64,000 nucleotides of DNA, taken from contig NZ_JAUYTP010000031.1 of NCBI RefSeq assembly GCF_030695125.1, positions 1 to 64,000 of the forward strand. The letters run 5' to 3'. Positions 10,201-20,003 of this stretch are shown one piece after another (the first letter of the stretch is position 1; the number at the start of each line of letters is the position of its first letter). Source of the DNA: Allobosea sp. Its GTDB lineage: Bacteria; Pseudomonadota; Alphaproteobacteria; Rhizobiales; Beijerinckiaceae. The position numbers and the translations under genes are program-made. The notes under the pieces were generated by a model, which searched no databases, was not told where the DNA came from, and saw only the letters and a program-made list of their open reading frames with translations.

Positions 10201-12338
10201 GGTCGCAGCCACTAACGCTGCCCGGCTTCGTCGTCACGATCATCGTGGCGGCGCTGCTCGGCATCTTCATCGCCTATCCGATCGGTTCCGTCCTAGTCGA
10301 GAGCCTCGTCGTCAGGGGGCCGATGCCGCTGCCGCGCCTCCAGGCGGTGACGACGGAGGCGCTGGCGCTGCTTCCCGAGGAGGAGCGCGAATCCTCGGTT
10401 CGCCGCTGGGTCGCCGCCGCGACCGAAAAGGAGCATGTCGAGGCCACGGCCGCCGCCTTCGCCCTCGTCGGCGAGCCCGTCGCCTGGGACCGGCAGGCGC
10501 CCTATTCGCAGCAGGCGCGCGACATGGAGGCGGTCCTGAAGGCCGTGGGCGGCGACACACGCGCGGCCGTCGCCGCAGCCTATCCGACGGCTCACATCAT
10601 GCTGCACAAGCGCATCGCGCTCGCCTTCAAGGTGCGCGACGCCATCGGCCCCGCCGGGTTCGACCGGCTGCGCAGCGGCAGCGAGAGCCGGATCGGCGTC
10701 GACCACTACCTGGCGGTGATGCAGGAGCGCTATCTGCGGCAGGCGGCGCTGAACAGCCTGATGCTGGCCAGCCTGACGGTGCTGGCGACCGTCTCGCTCG
10801 CGCTGATGCTGGCTTATGGCATTAATGCCGGCGCCATTCCCTGGCCGAACGCGACGCGCTCGCTCCTGCTGCTCCCGCTGGTCGCGCCGCCGGTCCTGGT
10901 CGCGACCGCGACGCTGATGCTGTTCGGCCGGCGCGGGCTCGTGACCTTCTCCCTGCTCGACCAGACGCTGGGCCTGATCGACGCGGACGAGACCAATCTC
11001 TACGGGTTCTTCGGAGTCGTGCTGGCGCAGAGCGTCTCGTGCCTGCCTGCGGCTCTGATCGTGTTCGACAATGTCCTGCGCAAGCCCAATGGCCGGCTCG
11101 ACGAGGCGGCCGCCAATCTCGGCGCGGGCCATCGCCGCATCTTCACGCAGGTGACGCTGCCTTTGGCCTGGCCGGCGATCAAGCGCGCCGCCGTTCTCGT
11201 CTTCATCCTGAGCCTGACCGATTTCGGCAATCCGGCCCTGCTCGGCGGCGACATGCCGGTGCTGGCCGGCGTGGTCTACGACCAGATCCTGGCCTATCGG
11301 AACACGCCTCTGGCGGCCGCGCTCTGCGTCTGGCTGCTGGTGCCGCCGCTCCTGCTCTATGCCGGGCTCGAATGGTTCGGCCGGCGCAAGAGCTACGCCG
11401 TGAGCGACGCCGGGGGCCGTTCCGAACTGGCGATGCCCGCCGCCTGGCGGTTGTCGCTGACGATCGCGGCCGGCGCCGTCGGTCTCTTGATCGCGACGAT
11501 CTATGTGACGATGGCGCTTGGCGCGGTCACCCGCATCTGGGGCGTCGACTGGCGCCTCACGCTCGGACATTTCTCGGGCGCGGGCGTCGATACCGGGCTG
11601 TCGGGCTCGGGCTATGGCAGTTCCGAGCGCGGGCTCGGGCTGGTCTGGGACAGTTTCAGGATTGCGGCGATGGCGGCGCCGCTCGGTGGGCTTCTCGGCA
11701 TCGTCATCGCCTATGTCGTCGAAAGGCTGCGCCCGCCCGGCCGCAGCGTGATCGCCAGCCTCGCTCTGATCCCGGCGATCCTGCCCGGCATCATCTTCGG
11801 CGTCGGCTACATCATCGCCTTCAACGCGCCGCTGGGCTTCAAGAGCCTGTCCCTGACCGGGACCTCGGCGATCCTCGTCATCAATGTGCTGTTCTCGAAC
11901 CTGTTCGTCGGCTTCCTGGCGGCGCGCGCGGCCCTGCAGCGGCTCGATCCCGCCGTCGACGAGGCGGCGGAAAGCCTCGGCGCGGGACTGGTCTCGCGCT
12001 TCTGGCGCGTCACCCTGCCGATGCTGCGGCCGGCGCTGCTGCTCGGCACGCTCTATGTCTTCATCGACGCGTTGACCACCTTCTCGTCGGTGATCTTCCT
12101 GATCTCGGGCCATCACAAGCTGGCCTCGGTGGCGATCTTCAACCACGCGGTCTCCGGCGATTTCGGGCAGGCCGGCGCCAAGAGCGTCGCGCTGCTGGCA
12201 CTCGCGCTCGCGGCCATGTCGCTGGTCTGGCTGATCGAGCGCCAGCCTGAGCGTCGCCGCGAGCGGGCGGCTTCGAAGCCTGCTGCCGTCGCGCCGGATG
12301 CGAGCTTGCGGCCGGCCATGGAAGGCCTGGCGCGATGA
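10197..12338 (+). CDS. Fused two-domain ABC permease with extended periplasmic insert (phosphonate-type)
   Basis: 713 residues, GTG start overlapping the ATPase stop. Two permease domains are joined head to tail, each with an EAA-type loop (LDEAAANLGAGHRRIFTQVT and VDEAAESLGAGLVSRFWRVT), so one chain forms the whole channel as in FbpB-like iron and 2-aminoethylphosphonate permeases. Between the first membrane helix (about residues 10-35) and the next (about 180-205) lies a soluble, charged segment of roughly 130 residues, longer than I expect for this family. The chain is therefore larger than the roughly 550-residue relatives. The gene's stop overlaps the next start (ATGA). Confidence 0.85.
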
Positions 12339-13660
12339 GCGGAGACCTCGTCGCGCGCGATGCCGCTGCCTTCTTCCATCAGGATGGCTCCAGCCCCTGC
12401 GTCTCCGCCCTGCACGGAGTCGATGGCGTCTGGCTGGAGGACGAAGATGGTCGCCGGCTGCTCGACCTGCACGGCAACACCGCCCATCATATCGGCCATG
12501 CGCACCCCGAACTGATCGCCGCGCTCAAGGACCAGCTCGACACGCTGCCGTTCTCGCCCCGGCGCTTCACCAACGAGCCGGCGGTGGCGCTGGCGGAGAC
12601 ACTCCTGTCGAAATGGCCGGGGCCGCCGGCCCGCGCCCTGTTCGCCACGGGCGGCTCGGATGCGATCGAGATCGCCCTCAAGCTCGCCCGCGTCGCAACC
12701 GGCAAGCACGAGACGATCTCGATCGAGGGCTCCTATCACGGGCATGGCTTTGGCGCCTTTGGCCTGTCGCGCGCCGCGCCGGACGCGAGGCTGGGCCCGT
12801 TCCTGCCTGGACGGCACCATGTCACGCCCTACTGGCATCAAGATGACGGCGCCCTGCGGATGGTCGCGGATGTCCGGCGGGCCCTGGAGGCGTCCTCCCG
12901 GATCGGTGCGCTGATCGCCGAGCCGATCCGCTCGAACTGCCATGTGCCGCCGCCCTGGCTCTGGCCCCAGATCCGGCAGCTTTGCGACGCCCATGGCGTC
13001 CTGCTGATCTTCGACGAAATCCCGTCGGGCCTCGGCAAGACCGGCCGCTTCTTCGCCTTCGAGCATGTCGGCGCGACGCCCGACGCCGTCGTGCTCGGCA
13101 AGGCGCTCGGCGGCGGCATCCTGCCGATCGCAGCGGTGATCGCCGATGCGCGCCTCAACCTGGCGCCCGAGCTTTCGCTCGGCCACTACACCCATGAGAA
13201 GAACCCGATGACGACGCGGGCGGCGCTGACCACGATCGAAATCATCGAGCGGGACGGACTAATCGCACGCGCTGCAGGGCTGGAACGCGAGCTTCATTCG
13301 CGCGTGGCTGTGATGCGCAAGGACAATCCCCTCGTCGATCACATCCGCGGCAAGGGCCTGCTGCTCGCCATCGGTCTCGATCCCGAGCGCGTGAACGCGG
13401 CCCGCCTGCCGATTGCCACCGTCGTCCACCTTCTGCGCGAGCACGGGCTGTCAGCGACGGCCAAGGATCCATCGAGCTTTGGATTCTCGCCGCCGTTGAC
13501 CATCACGGACGCTGAACTCGATTGGGCTCTCGACCGCCTTCAGGAGGCGATGATGGCCGCTTCCGAGCTCACAGCCCCGGGGAGTGCAGCGATACAAAAT
13601 GGTTCACGCCAGCGCCTGAACCTGGATCTCGACGAGGATGTCATCGGCGGCCAGGCGTGA
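12335..13660 (+). CDS. Class III aminotransferase-fold PLP enzyme, PbfA-like ((R)-1-hydroxy-2-aminoethylphosphonate ammonia-lyase candidate)
   Basis: 441 residues. PLP motif LLIFDEIPSGLGKTGRFFAFEH, then the Schiff-base lysine in VVLGKALGGG. The N-terminal pattern FFHQDGSSPCVSALHGVDG, LDLHGNTAHHIGHAHP, LPFSPRRFTNEPA and ATGGSDAIEIALKLAR resembles PbfA, which eliminates ammonia from (R)-1-hydroxy-2-aminoethylphosphonate to give phosphonoacetaldehyde. Genuine aminotransferase activity cannot be excluded. It is the last gene of the phosphonate-type transporter operon (ATGA overlap). No phnW, phnX, phnY or phnA is present in the window. The last 19 codons overlap the oppositely oriented RidA-family gene. 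Confidence 0.7.
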   Translation: MSGDLVARDAAAFFHQDGSSPCVSALHGVDGVWLEDEDGRRLLDLHGNTAHHIGHAHPELIAALKDQLDTLPFSPRRFTNEPAVALAETLLSKWPGPPARALFATGGSDAIEIALKLARVATGKHETISIEGSYHGHGFGAFGLSRAAPDARLGPFLPGRHHVTPYWHQDDGALRMVADVRRALEASSRIGALIAEPIRSNCHVPPPWLWPQIRQLCDAHGVLLIFDEIPSGLGKTGRFFAFEHVGATPDAVVLGKALGGGILPIAAVIADARLNLAPELSLGHYTHEKNPMTTRAALTTIEIIERDGLIARAAGLERELHSRVAVMRKDNPLVDHIRGKGLLLAIGLDPERVNAARLPIATVVHLLREHGLSATAKDPSSFGFSPPLTITDAELDWALDRLQEAMMAASELTAPGSAAIQNGSRQRLNLDLDEDVIGGQA

Positions 13661-13948
13661 CTCGACGGTCGCGCGGGCCGGCGGCTGCGTCCGGTCCACC
13701 CAGGCTTCCCAGGCTGCGTTCATCTCGGCGAAGGTCGAAATGTCCTTGAGCCAGATATTGGCGACGACGATGCGGGTCTTGTCGGTTCCGGCGAGCGCCA
13801 GATAGCCGTCGATCTGCGCGAGGATGTCCGCCGTCTGCTCCTTGACCCCGCCGCTGCGGTCCTTGGCGGTCAGGCCCGAGAGAAAGGCGAAGCCGTTGGC
13901 GACGAGGACCTTGCTCAGCCGTCCGGTGATTTCATGGCGCGTGATCAT
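13604..13948 (-). CDS. RidA family (Rid/YjgF) protein
   Basis: 114 residues, the normal family length, from ATG 13948 with GGAGACCCCC upstream; longer in-frame starts give a non-family N-terminus. LSKVLVANGFAFLSGLTAKD and the closing AADDILVEIQVQALA, plus the arginine in PPARATVESRL, are typical. RidA proteins hydrolyse reactive enamine/imine products of PLP or flavin enzymes. It follows the GMC oxidoreductase by 85 bases on the same strand and is probably its operon partner, so it may clear imines made by the flavin amine oxidase at 20004. It is tail-to-tail with the PbfA-like gene with a 57-bp coding overlap. Confidence 0.85.
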   Translation of the reverse strand: MITRHEITGRLSKVLVANGFAFLSGLTAKDRSGGVKEQTADILAQIDGYLALAGTDKTRIVVANIWLKDISTFAEMNAAWEAWVDRTQPPARATVESRLAADDILVEIQVQALA

Positions 13949-14033
13949 GGGGGTCTCCTCGGGGAAAAGCGGGGGGTGGCGAAGGTCCGGCGCCTGTGTC
14001 CGCGATCCGGGCGCCGATGGCAATGCGCAGCCG

Positions 14034-15644
14034 TCAGCGAGCGAGCATGAGGTCGGCCGCACGTTCGCCCACCATCATCGCGGGCGCATTGGTGTTGCCT
14101 GATGGAATCGTGGGGAAGATCGAGGCGTCGGCGACGCGCAGGCTTTCAAGTCCGTGGACCCGCAATTGCGGATCGACCACGGAGTCGGCGGGGTCGGGCC
14201 CCATGCGGCAGGTGCCGCAGGGGTGAAAGACCGAATAGGCCTGCTGGCGGATCGACTGGAGCAGCGCCGCATCGTCGGCGCAGTGCGGGCCGGGCTTGAT
14301 CTCGCTCTCGATCAGGGCGGCGAAGGTCGGCGTCGCTGCGAGCCGGCGCAGGAAGCGGGCCCCGGCGAGGATGTCGACGACGTCGCGCGGGTCGGACAGA
14401 TAGTTCGGCGCGATCTCGGGCGCGACGCGCGGGTCGGCGGAGCGGATCGCGACATGGCCGCGGCTGTGGGGCCGGCAGGGGGAGACGCTGGTGCTGAAGC
14501 CGGGAAAGGGATCGGGCTTCATCAGCGCCCGCACGCCGGGCAGCGCCCGCTCATAGCTCAGCGGCGAGAAATAGAGCTGCATGTCGGGCCGGTCGAGATC
14601 TGGCCGCGTTTTCAGATAGCCGCCGCCCTGGTTGACACTGAGCGAGAGCGGACCACGCCGGTGCAGGAGATAGGTCAGCGCCATGCCGATGCGGCCGGGC
14701 CAGGACAGGAGGTCCTCGTTCAGGCTCGGGCGCTGCGACCGGTAGACATGGTCGTAGCAGAGATGGTCCTGCAGATTCCGGCCGACCGCCGGAAGCGCCT
14801 GCACGGTCGCGATGCCGTGCCGGGCGAGCGCGTCCGGCGCGCCGATGCCCGAGAGTTGCAGCAGTTGGGGTGAGTTGATCGCGCCGGCGGCGACGACGAT
14901 CTCGCCTTTGGCGCGGTAGCTCACGCGCTGCGCGCCTCGCCACCCTTCGACCCCCACGGCGCGCGTCCCCTCGAACAGGATGCGCGAGACGAGGATGCCG
15001 GTTTCGACCTTGACGCGTCCGCTCCGGCGGGCCGGGTGCAGATAGGCGCGGGCCGCGGATTCGCGCAGGCCGCCGCGTGTGGTGATCTGGTAGACGCCGG
15101 CGCCCTCGCAGGTCTCGCCGTTCAGATCCGGATTGAAGGGCAGTCCGGCTTCCTGGGCCGCCTGGACGAACAGCGGCGTCAGGGGATGCACGGCTTTCGA
15201 GATGTCTTCCACATGCAGCGGGCCGCCGGCGCCATGCCAGGCCGAGGCGCCAAGCGCGTGGTCCTCCATGCGCCGGTAGGTGGCGAGCACGTCGCGCCAG
15301 CCCCAGCCGGGATTGCCCATGCGCGCCCAACCGTCGAAATCCTCGGCCTGGCCGCGCATGTAGACCATGGCGTTGATGGCGCTCGACCCTCCGACGACCT
15401 TGCCGCGCGGCTGGTAGATTTCCCGCTCGGCGAGACCGGGCTGGCGTTCCGTCCGGTACATCCAGTTGAGGCGCGGGTGGTAGAAGGTCTTGCCGTAGCC
15501 GATCGGCAGATGCAGCCACGGGTTCAGGTCGCGCGGGCCGGCTTCCAGCACGAGGATGCGGTCGCGCCCGGACAGAGCCAGACGCCCGGCCAGCGCACAA
15601 CCGGCCGAACCGGCGCCGATGACGATGACGTCCCACTCCTCCAA
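14034..15644 (-). CDS. GMC-family FAD oxidoreductase (choline dehydrogenase-like)
   Basis: 536 residues. FAD-binding VIVIGAGSAGCALAGRLA, GMC signature 1 (GKVVGGSSAINAMVYMRG), signature 2 (GAINSPQLLQLSGIG) and the active-site histidine region VFHPCGTCRMG are complete. The family oxidises alcohols such as choline, glucose or polyethylene glycol. I chose TTG 15644 because GGGAGGGAG lies six bases upstream; a GTG at 15710 would place the start inside the operator copy at 15695-15746. The operon also includes the RidA gene. The operator links it to the MocR regulon. Confidence 0.85.
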   Translation of the reverse strand: MEEWDVIVIGAGSAGCALAGRLALSGRDRILVLEAGPRDLNPWLHLPIGYGKTFYHPRLNWMYRTERQPGLAEREIYQPRGKVVGGSSAINAMVYMRGQAEDFDGWARMGNPGWGWRDVLATYRRMEDHALGASAWHGAGGPLHVEDISKAVHPLTPLFVQAAQEAGLPFNPDLNGETCEGAGVYQITTRGGLRESAARAYLHPARRSGRVKVETGILVSRILFEGTRAVGVEGWRGAQRVSYRAKGEIVVAAGAINSPQLLQLSGIGAPDALARHGIATVQALPAVGRNLQDHLCYDHVYRSQRPSLNEDLLSWPGRIGMALTYLLHRRGPLSLSVNQGGGYLKTRPDLDRPDMQLYFSPLSYERALPGVRALMKPDPFPGFSTSVSPCRPHSRGHVAIRSADPRVAPEIAPNYLSDPRDVVDILAGARFLRRLAATPTFAALIESEIKPGPHCADDAALLQSIRQQAYSVFHPCGTCRMGPDPADSVVDPQLRVHGLESLRVADASIFPTIPSGNTNAPAMMVGERAADLMLAR

Positions 15645-15694
15645 GGCGAACTCCCTGCCGGCTTCGATCGTTTGCGGCGTACAGGCTGTAGGGT

Positions 15695-15746
15695 GAATTG
15701 GGCTCGTCACGAAGGGCCGTTCTGTTCGGCTCGCCAGTCCAATTCC
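15695..15746 (-). promoter_or_regulatory. Composite operator, copy 1 (upstream of GMC gene)
   Basis: Read on the minus strand: ATTGGACT, 11 bases, CAGAACGGCCCTT, then a spacer and AGCCCAATTC. The ATTGGACT-to-CAGAA spacing (19 bases start to start) is identical to copy 2 at 17265-17314. Only the spacer before the inverted half-site is one base longer. It ends 51 bp upstream of the GMC start. This is the most diverged of the three copies. Binding by the adjacent MocR regulator is inferred. Confidence 0.65.
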
Positions 15747-15754
15747 GTCGTGGT

Positions 15755-17239
15755 TCAGCGCGCCGCGAGATCGCCGATCGCCTGTCGCAGGCCTATCACA
15801 CCGGCCAAGATCTGCGCGGGCGTGAAGCCGCTGAAGCCGAGGACGAGACCGTCGCGCGCGACCGGCTCCAGGCCGAAGCGGCTGATCGGCGCGACCGTGA
15901 TGCCTCGTTCCGCGGCGGCTCGTGTCAGCGCGATGGCGTCGAGCCCCTCGCGCAGATACGCGATGGTGTGCATGCCGGTATGGGTCGGAACGACGTCGAG
16001 ATCTCCGGCCAGATGGGTCGCTGCCGCCTCCAGCAGGGCCTGATGCCGCTCCTGGTAAAGCTTGCGCATGCGCCGGACATGGGTGGCGAAATGGCCCTCG
16101 ACGATGAAGTCGGCGACGATGCCCTGCAGCGCGGTCGGCACGCCCGGCGAGTAAGCGTCGAGGCAGATGCCGATCTGCCCGGCGAGTTGCGGCGGCGCGA
16201 CCAGGAAGCCCAGGCGCAGCGACGGAAACAGCGTCTTCGAGAAGGTGCCGACATAGATCACCCGACCGGTCAGGTCGATGCTGGTCAGCGTCGCCATCGG
16301 CGCGCCCTGAAAGCAGAATTCGCCGTCCCAATCGTCCTCGATGATCCAGGCCGCGCTCGCCTGGGCCGCTTCGAGCAAAGCGAGGCGACGCTCGAGGCTC
16401 ATCTTGGCGCCGAGCGGCTGCTGATGGGCCGGCGTGACGAAGGCGAGCTTGAAGTCCGGCGCGCGGCGCAGCCCTTCCTCGACGACGAGCCCGGACTCGT
16501 CGACCGGCACCGGCACGATGTCGGCCCCCGACAGGATCAGGCTGTTGCGGGCGCCGATCGCGCCGGGATTCTCGAACCAGACCTTGTCGCCCGGGTTGAT
16601 CAGGGTCGCCGCGAGGAGCTGGAAGGCCTGCTGGGCGCCTGCGACGATGAAGATCTGCTGCCATTCGCAGGCGATGCCCCGGTTGAGGCGCAGATGGGCT
16701 GCGATCGCCTGCCGCAGCACCGCCTCGCCATGGGGGTCGGGATAGCCCAGCACCTGCTGGCGCGCCCTGCGCCAGTGCCGGCCTGACAGCTTGGCCCATT
16801 GCGCCATCGGGAAGGCATCGAAGGCGGGCATCGCTGTGGTGAAGGCGCGCGGCTGGTGCGGCAGGCGCGCGCCGAACAGCTTCGAGGCGGAGTCCATCGC
16901 CTGAGCCAGCCGCAGCTTCGCGGTCGGCACGGCCACCGCGGCGGCAGCCGGCGCCGGCCGCTCGCTCGCCAGCGCCTGGCTGACATAGGTGCCGGCGCCA
17001 ACGCGCGTCTCGACCAGCCCCTCGGCCGCGAGACGGTCGAAGCTCTCGACGATCGTGGTGCGGGCAACACCGAACTCCTGCGCCAGCGTGCGCGTCGCCG
17101 GCAGGCGCTCGCCGACCTTGAGCGCGCCGCTCAGGATCAGCTCGCGCAGGCCCACGCAGATCTGCACGCTCAGCCCGTGCGGCCCGTCGCGATCCAGCAC
17201 GATCGACTGCAGCAGGACGCCCTCCTCGCGCTTGACCAT
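15755..17239 (-). CDS. MocR/PdxR-type transcriptional regulator (GntR helix-turn-helix fused to aminotransferase domain)
   Basis: 494 residues. N-terminal GntR winged helix (LREL... GALKVGERLPATRTLAQEF, then GVARTTIVESFDRLAAEG) at about residues 25-90, then a linker and a fold-type I aminotransferase domain from about 120, with the PLP lysine in YVGTFSKTLFPSLRLGF. MocR proteins (GabR, PdxR, TauR) sense PLP or an amino compound bound through PLP, and bind repeated half-sites with an inverted third site. Start ATG 17239 has GAGGAGAC upstream. The composite operator at 17265-17314 sits just upstream, and copies occur at two other promoters, so it probably controls all three units and itself. Confidence 0.9.
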   Translation of the reverse strand: MVKREEGVLLQSIVLDRDGPHGLSVQICVGLRELILSGALKVGERLPATRTLAQEFGVARTTIVESFDRLAAEGLVETRVGAGTYVSQALASERPAPAAAAVAVPTAKLRLAQAMDSASKLFGARLPHQPRAFTTAMPAFDAFPMAQWAKLSGRHWRRARQQVLGYPDPHGEAVLRQAIAAHLRLNRGIACEWQQIFIVAGAQQAFQLLAATLINPGDKVWFENPGAIGARNSLILSGADIVPVPVDESGLVVEEGLRRAPDFKLAFVTPAHQQPLGAKMSLERRLALLEAAQASAAWIIEDDWDGEFCFQGAPMATLTSIDLTGRVIYVGTFSKTLFPSLRLGFLVAPPQLAGQIGICLDAYSPGVPTALQGIVADFIVEGHFATHVRRMRKLYQERHQALLEAAATHLAGDLDVVPTHTGMHTIAYLREGLDAIALTRAAAERGITVAPISRFGLEPVARDGLVLGFSGFTPAQILAGVIGLRQAIGDLAAR

Positions 17240-17264
17240 GACGTCTCCTCAGGGCGCGCCCTGA

Positions 17265-17314
17265 GGATTGGACTGCCGCTTTGATCAGAATGGACCTTGG
17301 GTTCAGACCAATTC
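17265..17314 (+). promoter_or_regulatory. Composite operator, copy 2 (MocR / dehydratase divergent region)
   Basis: Contains direct half-sites ATTGGACT (17267-17274) and AATGGACC (17289-17296), 22 bp apart, followed by an inverted half-site AGACCAAT (17305-17312). This two-direct-plus-one-inverted layout resembles GabR-type MocR operators. It lies 26 bp from the MocR start and 70 bp from the dehydratase start, so it can act on both promoters. Copies at 15695-15746 and 21310-21359 keep the same geometry. Confidence 0.75.
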
Positions 17315-17383
17315 AAGCCCCCTCTCCGAACATGCCGGAGGCCGCAATCGCGCGGCGTCGCGGCGTCAGCATTGGCAGTGGCT

Positions 17384-18490
17384 ATGAAGATCACGCGGCT
17401 CGAAAGCTTCACCACGGTGGATGTCGGCTTCGTCCGCGTGACCTGCGAGGATGGCAGCCAGGGATGGGGGCAGCTCTCCCCCTACAATGCCGACATCACC
17501 GCCACCGTCTTCCACCGCCAGGTCGCGCGCTGGGCGATCGGCGAGGATGCGCTCGCCATCGACGAACTCGTCGCCACCATCGGCGAGCGCGAACACAAGT
17601 TCCCAGGTTCCTATCTCTGCCGTGCCCTGACCGGGCTCGACACGGCCTTGTGGGACTGGCGCGGGCGCCGGGAGCGCAAAAGCGTCTGCGAACTGCTCGG
17701 CGGCACGCCGCGGCCCTTCCCGGTCTACGCCTCCAGCATGAAGCGCGGCGAGATCACGCCGGAGGCGGAGGCGCAGCGTCTCGCCCGTCTGCGCGACGCC
17801 CATGGCTTCCGCGCCTTCAAGTTCCGGGTCGGGCGCGAATGCGGCCGCGACCGGGACGAGTGGCCGGGCCGCACAGACGCCATTGTCCCGCAGGTGCGCG
17901 CGGCGCTGGGGGCGGATGCGACCCTGCTGGTCGATGCCAACAGCGGCTATTCGCCGGCCAGGGCGATTGCGGTCGGCCGCATGCTGCAGGACCATGGCGT
18001 CGTGCATTTCGAGGAGCCTTGCCCCTACTGGGAACATGCCTGGACGCGCGAGGTCCGCGAGGCGCTCGATCTCGACGTCACCGGGGGCGAGCAGGACTGC
18101 GACCTCGCGGTTTGGCGGGCGATGATCGAGGGCCGGGTCGTCGACGTGGTCCAGCCCGACATCTGCTATATCGGCGGTGTCGGGCGCATGCTGACCGTGG
18201 CGCGCTGGGCGGCGGAGGCCGGACTGCCGGTGACGCCGCATTCGGCCAACCAGTCGATGGTGACGGTCTTTACGCTTCATGTCATGGGTGCGCTCGCCAA
18301 TGCGGGGCCCTATGTCGAGTTCTCGATCGAGGGGCCCGACTATTATCCCTGGGAGCAGGGCCTGCTGCGAAACCCGCCCACGGCCAGGGACGGTATGGTC
18401 GCGATCCCCTCCGAGCCCGGCTGGGGCGTCGAGATCGAGCCCTCCTGGCTCGAGCGGGCCGACTACCAGGTGACCGAGGTCGCAACGTGA
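17384..18490 (+). CDS. Mandelate racemase/enolase-superfamily dehydratase or racemase
   Basis: 368 residues from ATG 17384 (MKITRLESFTTVDVGFVRV). Metal ligands Asp184 (LLVDANSG), Glu210 (HFEEP) and Glu236 (TGGEQ) are spaced exactly 26 residues apart as in mandelate racemase. The Asp259-His286 dyad (VQPDI, TPHSANQ) and Lys146 in AFKFRVG complete the mandelate racemase subgroup. This set abstracts a proton alpha to a carboxylate, giving acid-sugar dehydration or racemisation. The substrate therefore probably has a carboxylate. First gene of a three-gene unit (GTGA overlap with the aldehyde dehydrogenase). Substrate unknown. Confidence 0.85.
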   Translation: MKITRLESFTTVDVGFVRVTCEDGSQGWGQLSPYNADITATVFHRQVARWAIGEDALAIDELVATIGEREHKFPGSYLCRALTGLDTALWDWRGRRERKSVCELLGGTPRPFPVYASSMKRGEITPEAEAQRLARLRDAHGFRAFKFRVGRECGRDRDEWPGRTDAIVPQVRAALGADATLLVDANSGYSPARAIAVGRMLQDHGVVHFEEPCPYWEHAWTREVREALDLDVTGGEQDCDLAVWRAMIEGRVVDVVQPDICYIGGVGRMLTVARWAAEAGLPVTPHSANQSMVTVFTLHVMGALANAGPYVEFSIEGPDYYPWEQGLLRNPPTARDGMVAIPSEPGWGVEIEPSWLERADYQVTEVAT

Positions 18491-19980
18491 GCTTCGACCG
18501 GGCGGAACTGGTCGCGGAGGCGCGGCGGAGCGGCACGCTGGCGGGGCTGCCGTCCGAGCATTTCATCGACGGGCGCTTCGTGGCCTCGATCTCGGGCGCG
18601 AAGATGGAGAGCTTCGACCCCGGCCGCGGGGTGCCGTTTGCGACTTTCGCTGCCGGTTCTGCCGAGGATGTCGCGCGGGCGGTGGCGGCGGCGCGGGCAG
18701 CCTTGTCGGGGCCCTGGTCCCGCCTGACACCGGCGGCGCGGGGCGAGATCCTGATGCGGGCGAGCCATCTCCTGCGCGAGCGGGCCGCGCGCTTCGCCGT
18801 CGTCGAGATGCTCGATTCCGGCAAGCTGCTGGCCGAGTCCGAGGGCGATGTCGGAGGCGTCGTCCGCTGCCTCGCCTATTACGCTGGGGCCGCCGACAAG
18901 CTGCAGGGCGACAGCGTGCCGCTCGGGCCGGACTATCTCGGCGTGACGATCGAGGAGCCGGTCGGCGTCGTCGCGCAGATCGTGCCCTGGAACTATCCGC
19001 TCTCGACCGCGGCCCGCGGCATCGCGCCGGCGCTGGCCGCCGGCTGCACGCTCGTCGTCAAACCGGCCGAGCAGACGCCGTTCACCACGCTGATGCTGGC
19101 GGAGCTGCTGCACGAGGCGGGCCTGCCGAAGGGCGTTCTCAACGTCGTCGCCGGCACCGGCGCCGAGGCCGGCGCCGCGCTCGTCGCCCATTCCGGCATC
19201 GACCACATCACCTTCACCGGCTCGGTCGCGACCGGCCAGAGCGTCATGCGGGCGGCGGCCGAGCACGTCACGCGTTTGCAACTCGAACTCGGCGGCAAGT
19301 CACCGGTCGTGCTGATGGCCGATTGCGAGATCGAGGCGGCCGTCGAGGGCGTGATCGGCGCGATCTACGAGAATGCCGGCCAGATCTGCTCGGCCGGCTC
19401 CCGGCTGATCGTGGAGAAGCCGATCGCGCAGGAGGTGCTCGAGCGGCTCGTGGCGCGGGTCGAGGCCATGGCGCTCGGGCACGGCCTGAGCGAGGCGCAG
19501 ATCGGGCCGATCAACTCGCCTCAGCAGCTGGCGCGCATCGACGCCCATGTCGCGCGGGCGCGCGCCGCCGGCAACCGTATCCTGACCGGCGGCGGCATCG
19601 TTCCGGACGCCGAGTGCGGCGGGGGCTGGTTCTACCGGCCGACCATCATCCTCGCTGATGGCCTCGACGATCCGCTGGTCCAGGAGGAGATCTTCGGGCC
19701 GGTGCTGACCGTGCAGATCGTCCAGGGGCTCGACGAGGCGATCGCGGCCGCGAATGCGACGCCCTACGCCCTCGTCGCCGGCATCTATACGCGCGACCAC
19801 GGCTCAGCCTGGCGCTTCGCCCGGGCGGTCGATGCGGGCCAGGTCTACATCAACGAGTTCTTCGCCGGCGGCGTCGCCATGCCCTTCGGCGGCAACCGGA
19901 AATCCGGTTTCGGCCGGGCCAAGGGCATGGCGGGCTTGCGCAGCTACTGCAAGCTCAAGAGTGTGGTGGCGCGGCTCTGA
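18487..19980 (+). CDS. NAD(P)-dependent aldehyde dehydrogenase
   Basis: 497 residues from GTG 18487, overlapping the dehydratase stop. Catalytic asparagine in VPWNYPLSTAARG, glutamate in LQLELGGKSPV, cysteine in NAGQICSAGSR, and the cofactor motif FTGSVATGQSV are all present. The sequence belongs to the betaine/gamma-glutamyl-aminobutyraldehyde dehydrogenase-like class. It would oxidise an aldehyde made by the GMC alcohol oxidase or the flavin amine oxidase in the same regulon to the carboxylic acid. Confidence 0.9.
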   Translation: MSFDRAELVAEARRSGTLAGLPSEHFIDGRFVASISGAKMESFDPGRGVPFATFAAGSAEDVARAVAAARAALSGPWSRLTPAARGEILMRASHLLRERAARFAVVEMLDSGKLLAESEGDVGGVVRCLAYYAGAADKLQGDSVPLGPDYLGVTIEEPVGVVAQIVPWNYPLSTAARGIAPALAAGCTLVVKPAEQTPFTTLMLAELLHEAGLPKGVLNVVAGTGAEAGAALVAHSGIDHITFTGSVATGQSVMRAAAEHVTRLQLELGGKSPVVLMADCEIEAAVEGVIGAIYENAGQICSAGSRLIVEKPIAQEVLERLVARVEAMALGHGLSEAQIGPINSPQQLARIDAHVARARAAGNRILTGGGIVPDAECGGGWFYRPTIILADGLDDPLVQEEIFGPVLTVQIVQGLDEAIAAANATPYALVAGIYTRDHGSAWRFARAVDAGQVYINEFFAGGVAMPFGGNRKSGFGRAKGMAGLRSYCKLKSVVARL

Positions 19981-20003
19981 TGCGGCCGGGGAGAAACGAC
20001 CGT

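Noticed and set aside
14034-16799. 921-codon frame joining the MocR and GMC regions
   Set aside because: The upstream part is an out-of-frame reading of the MocR gene; only the part after 15644 is the GMC protein.
17281-19980. 899-codon frame running into the aldehyde dehydrogenase
   Set aside because: The first 400 codons are an alternative frame of the dehydratase gene; not a fusion protein.
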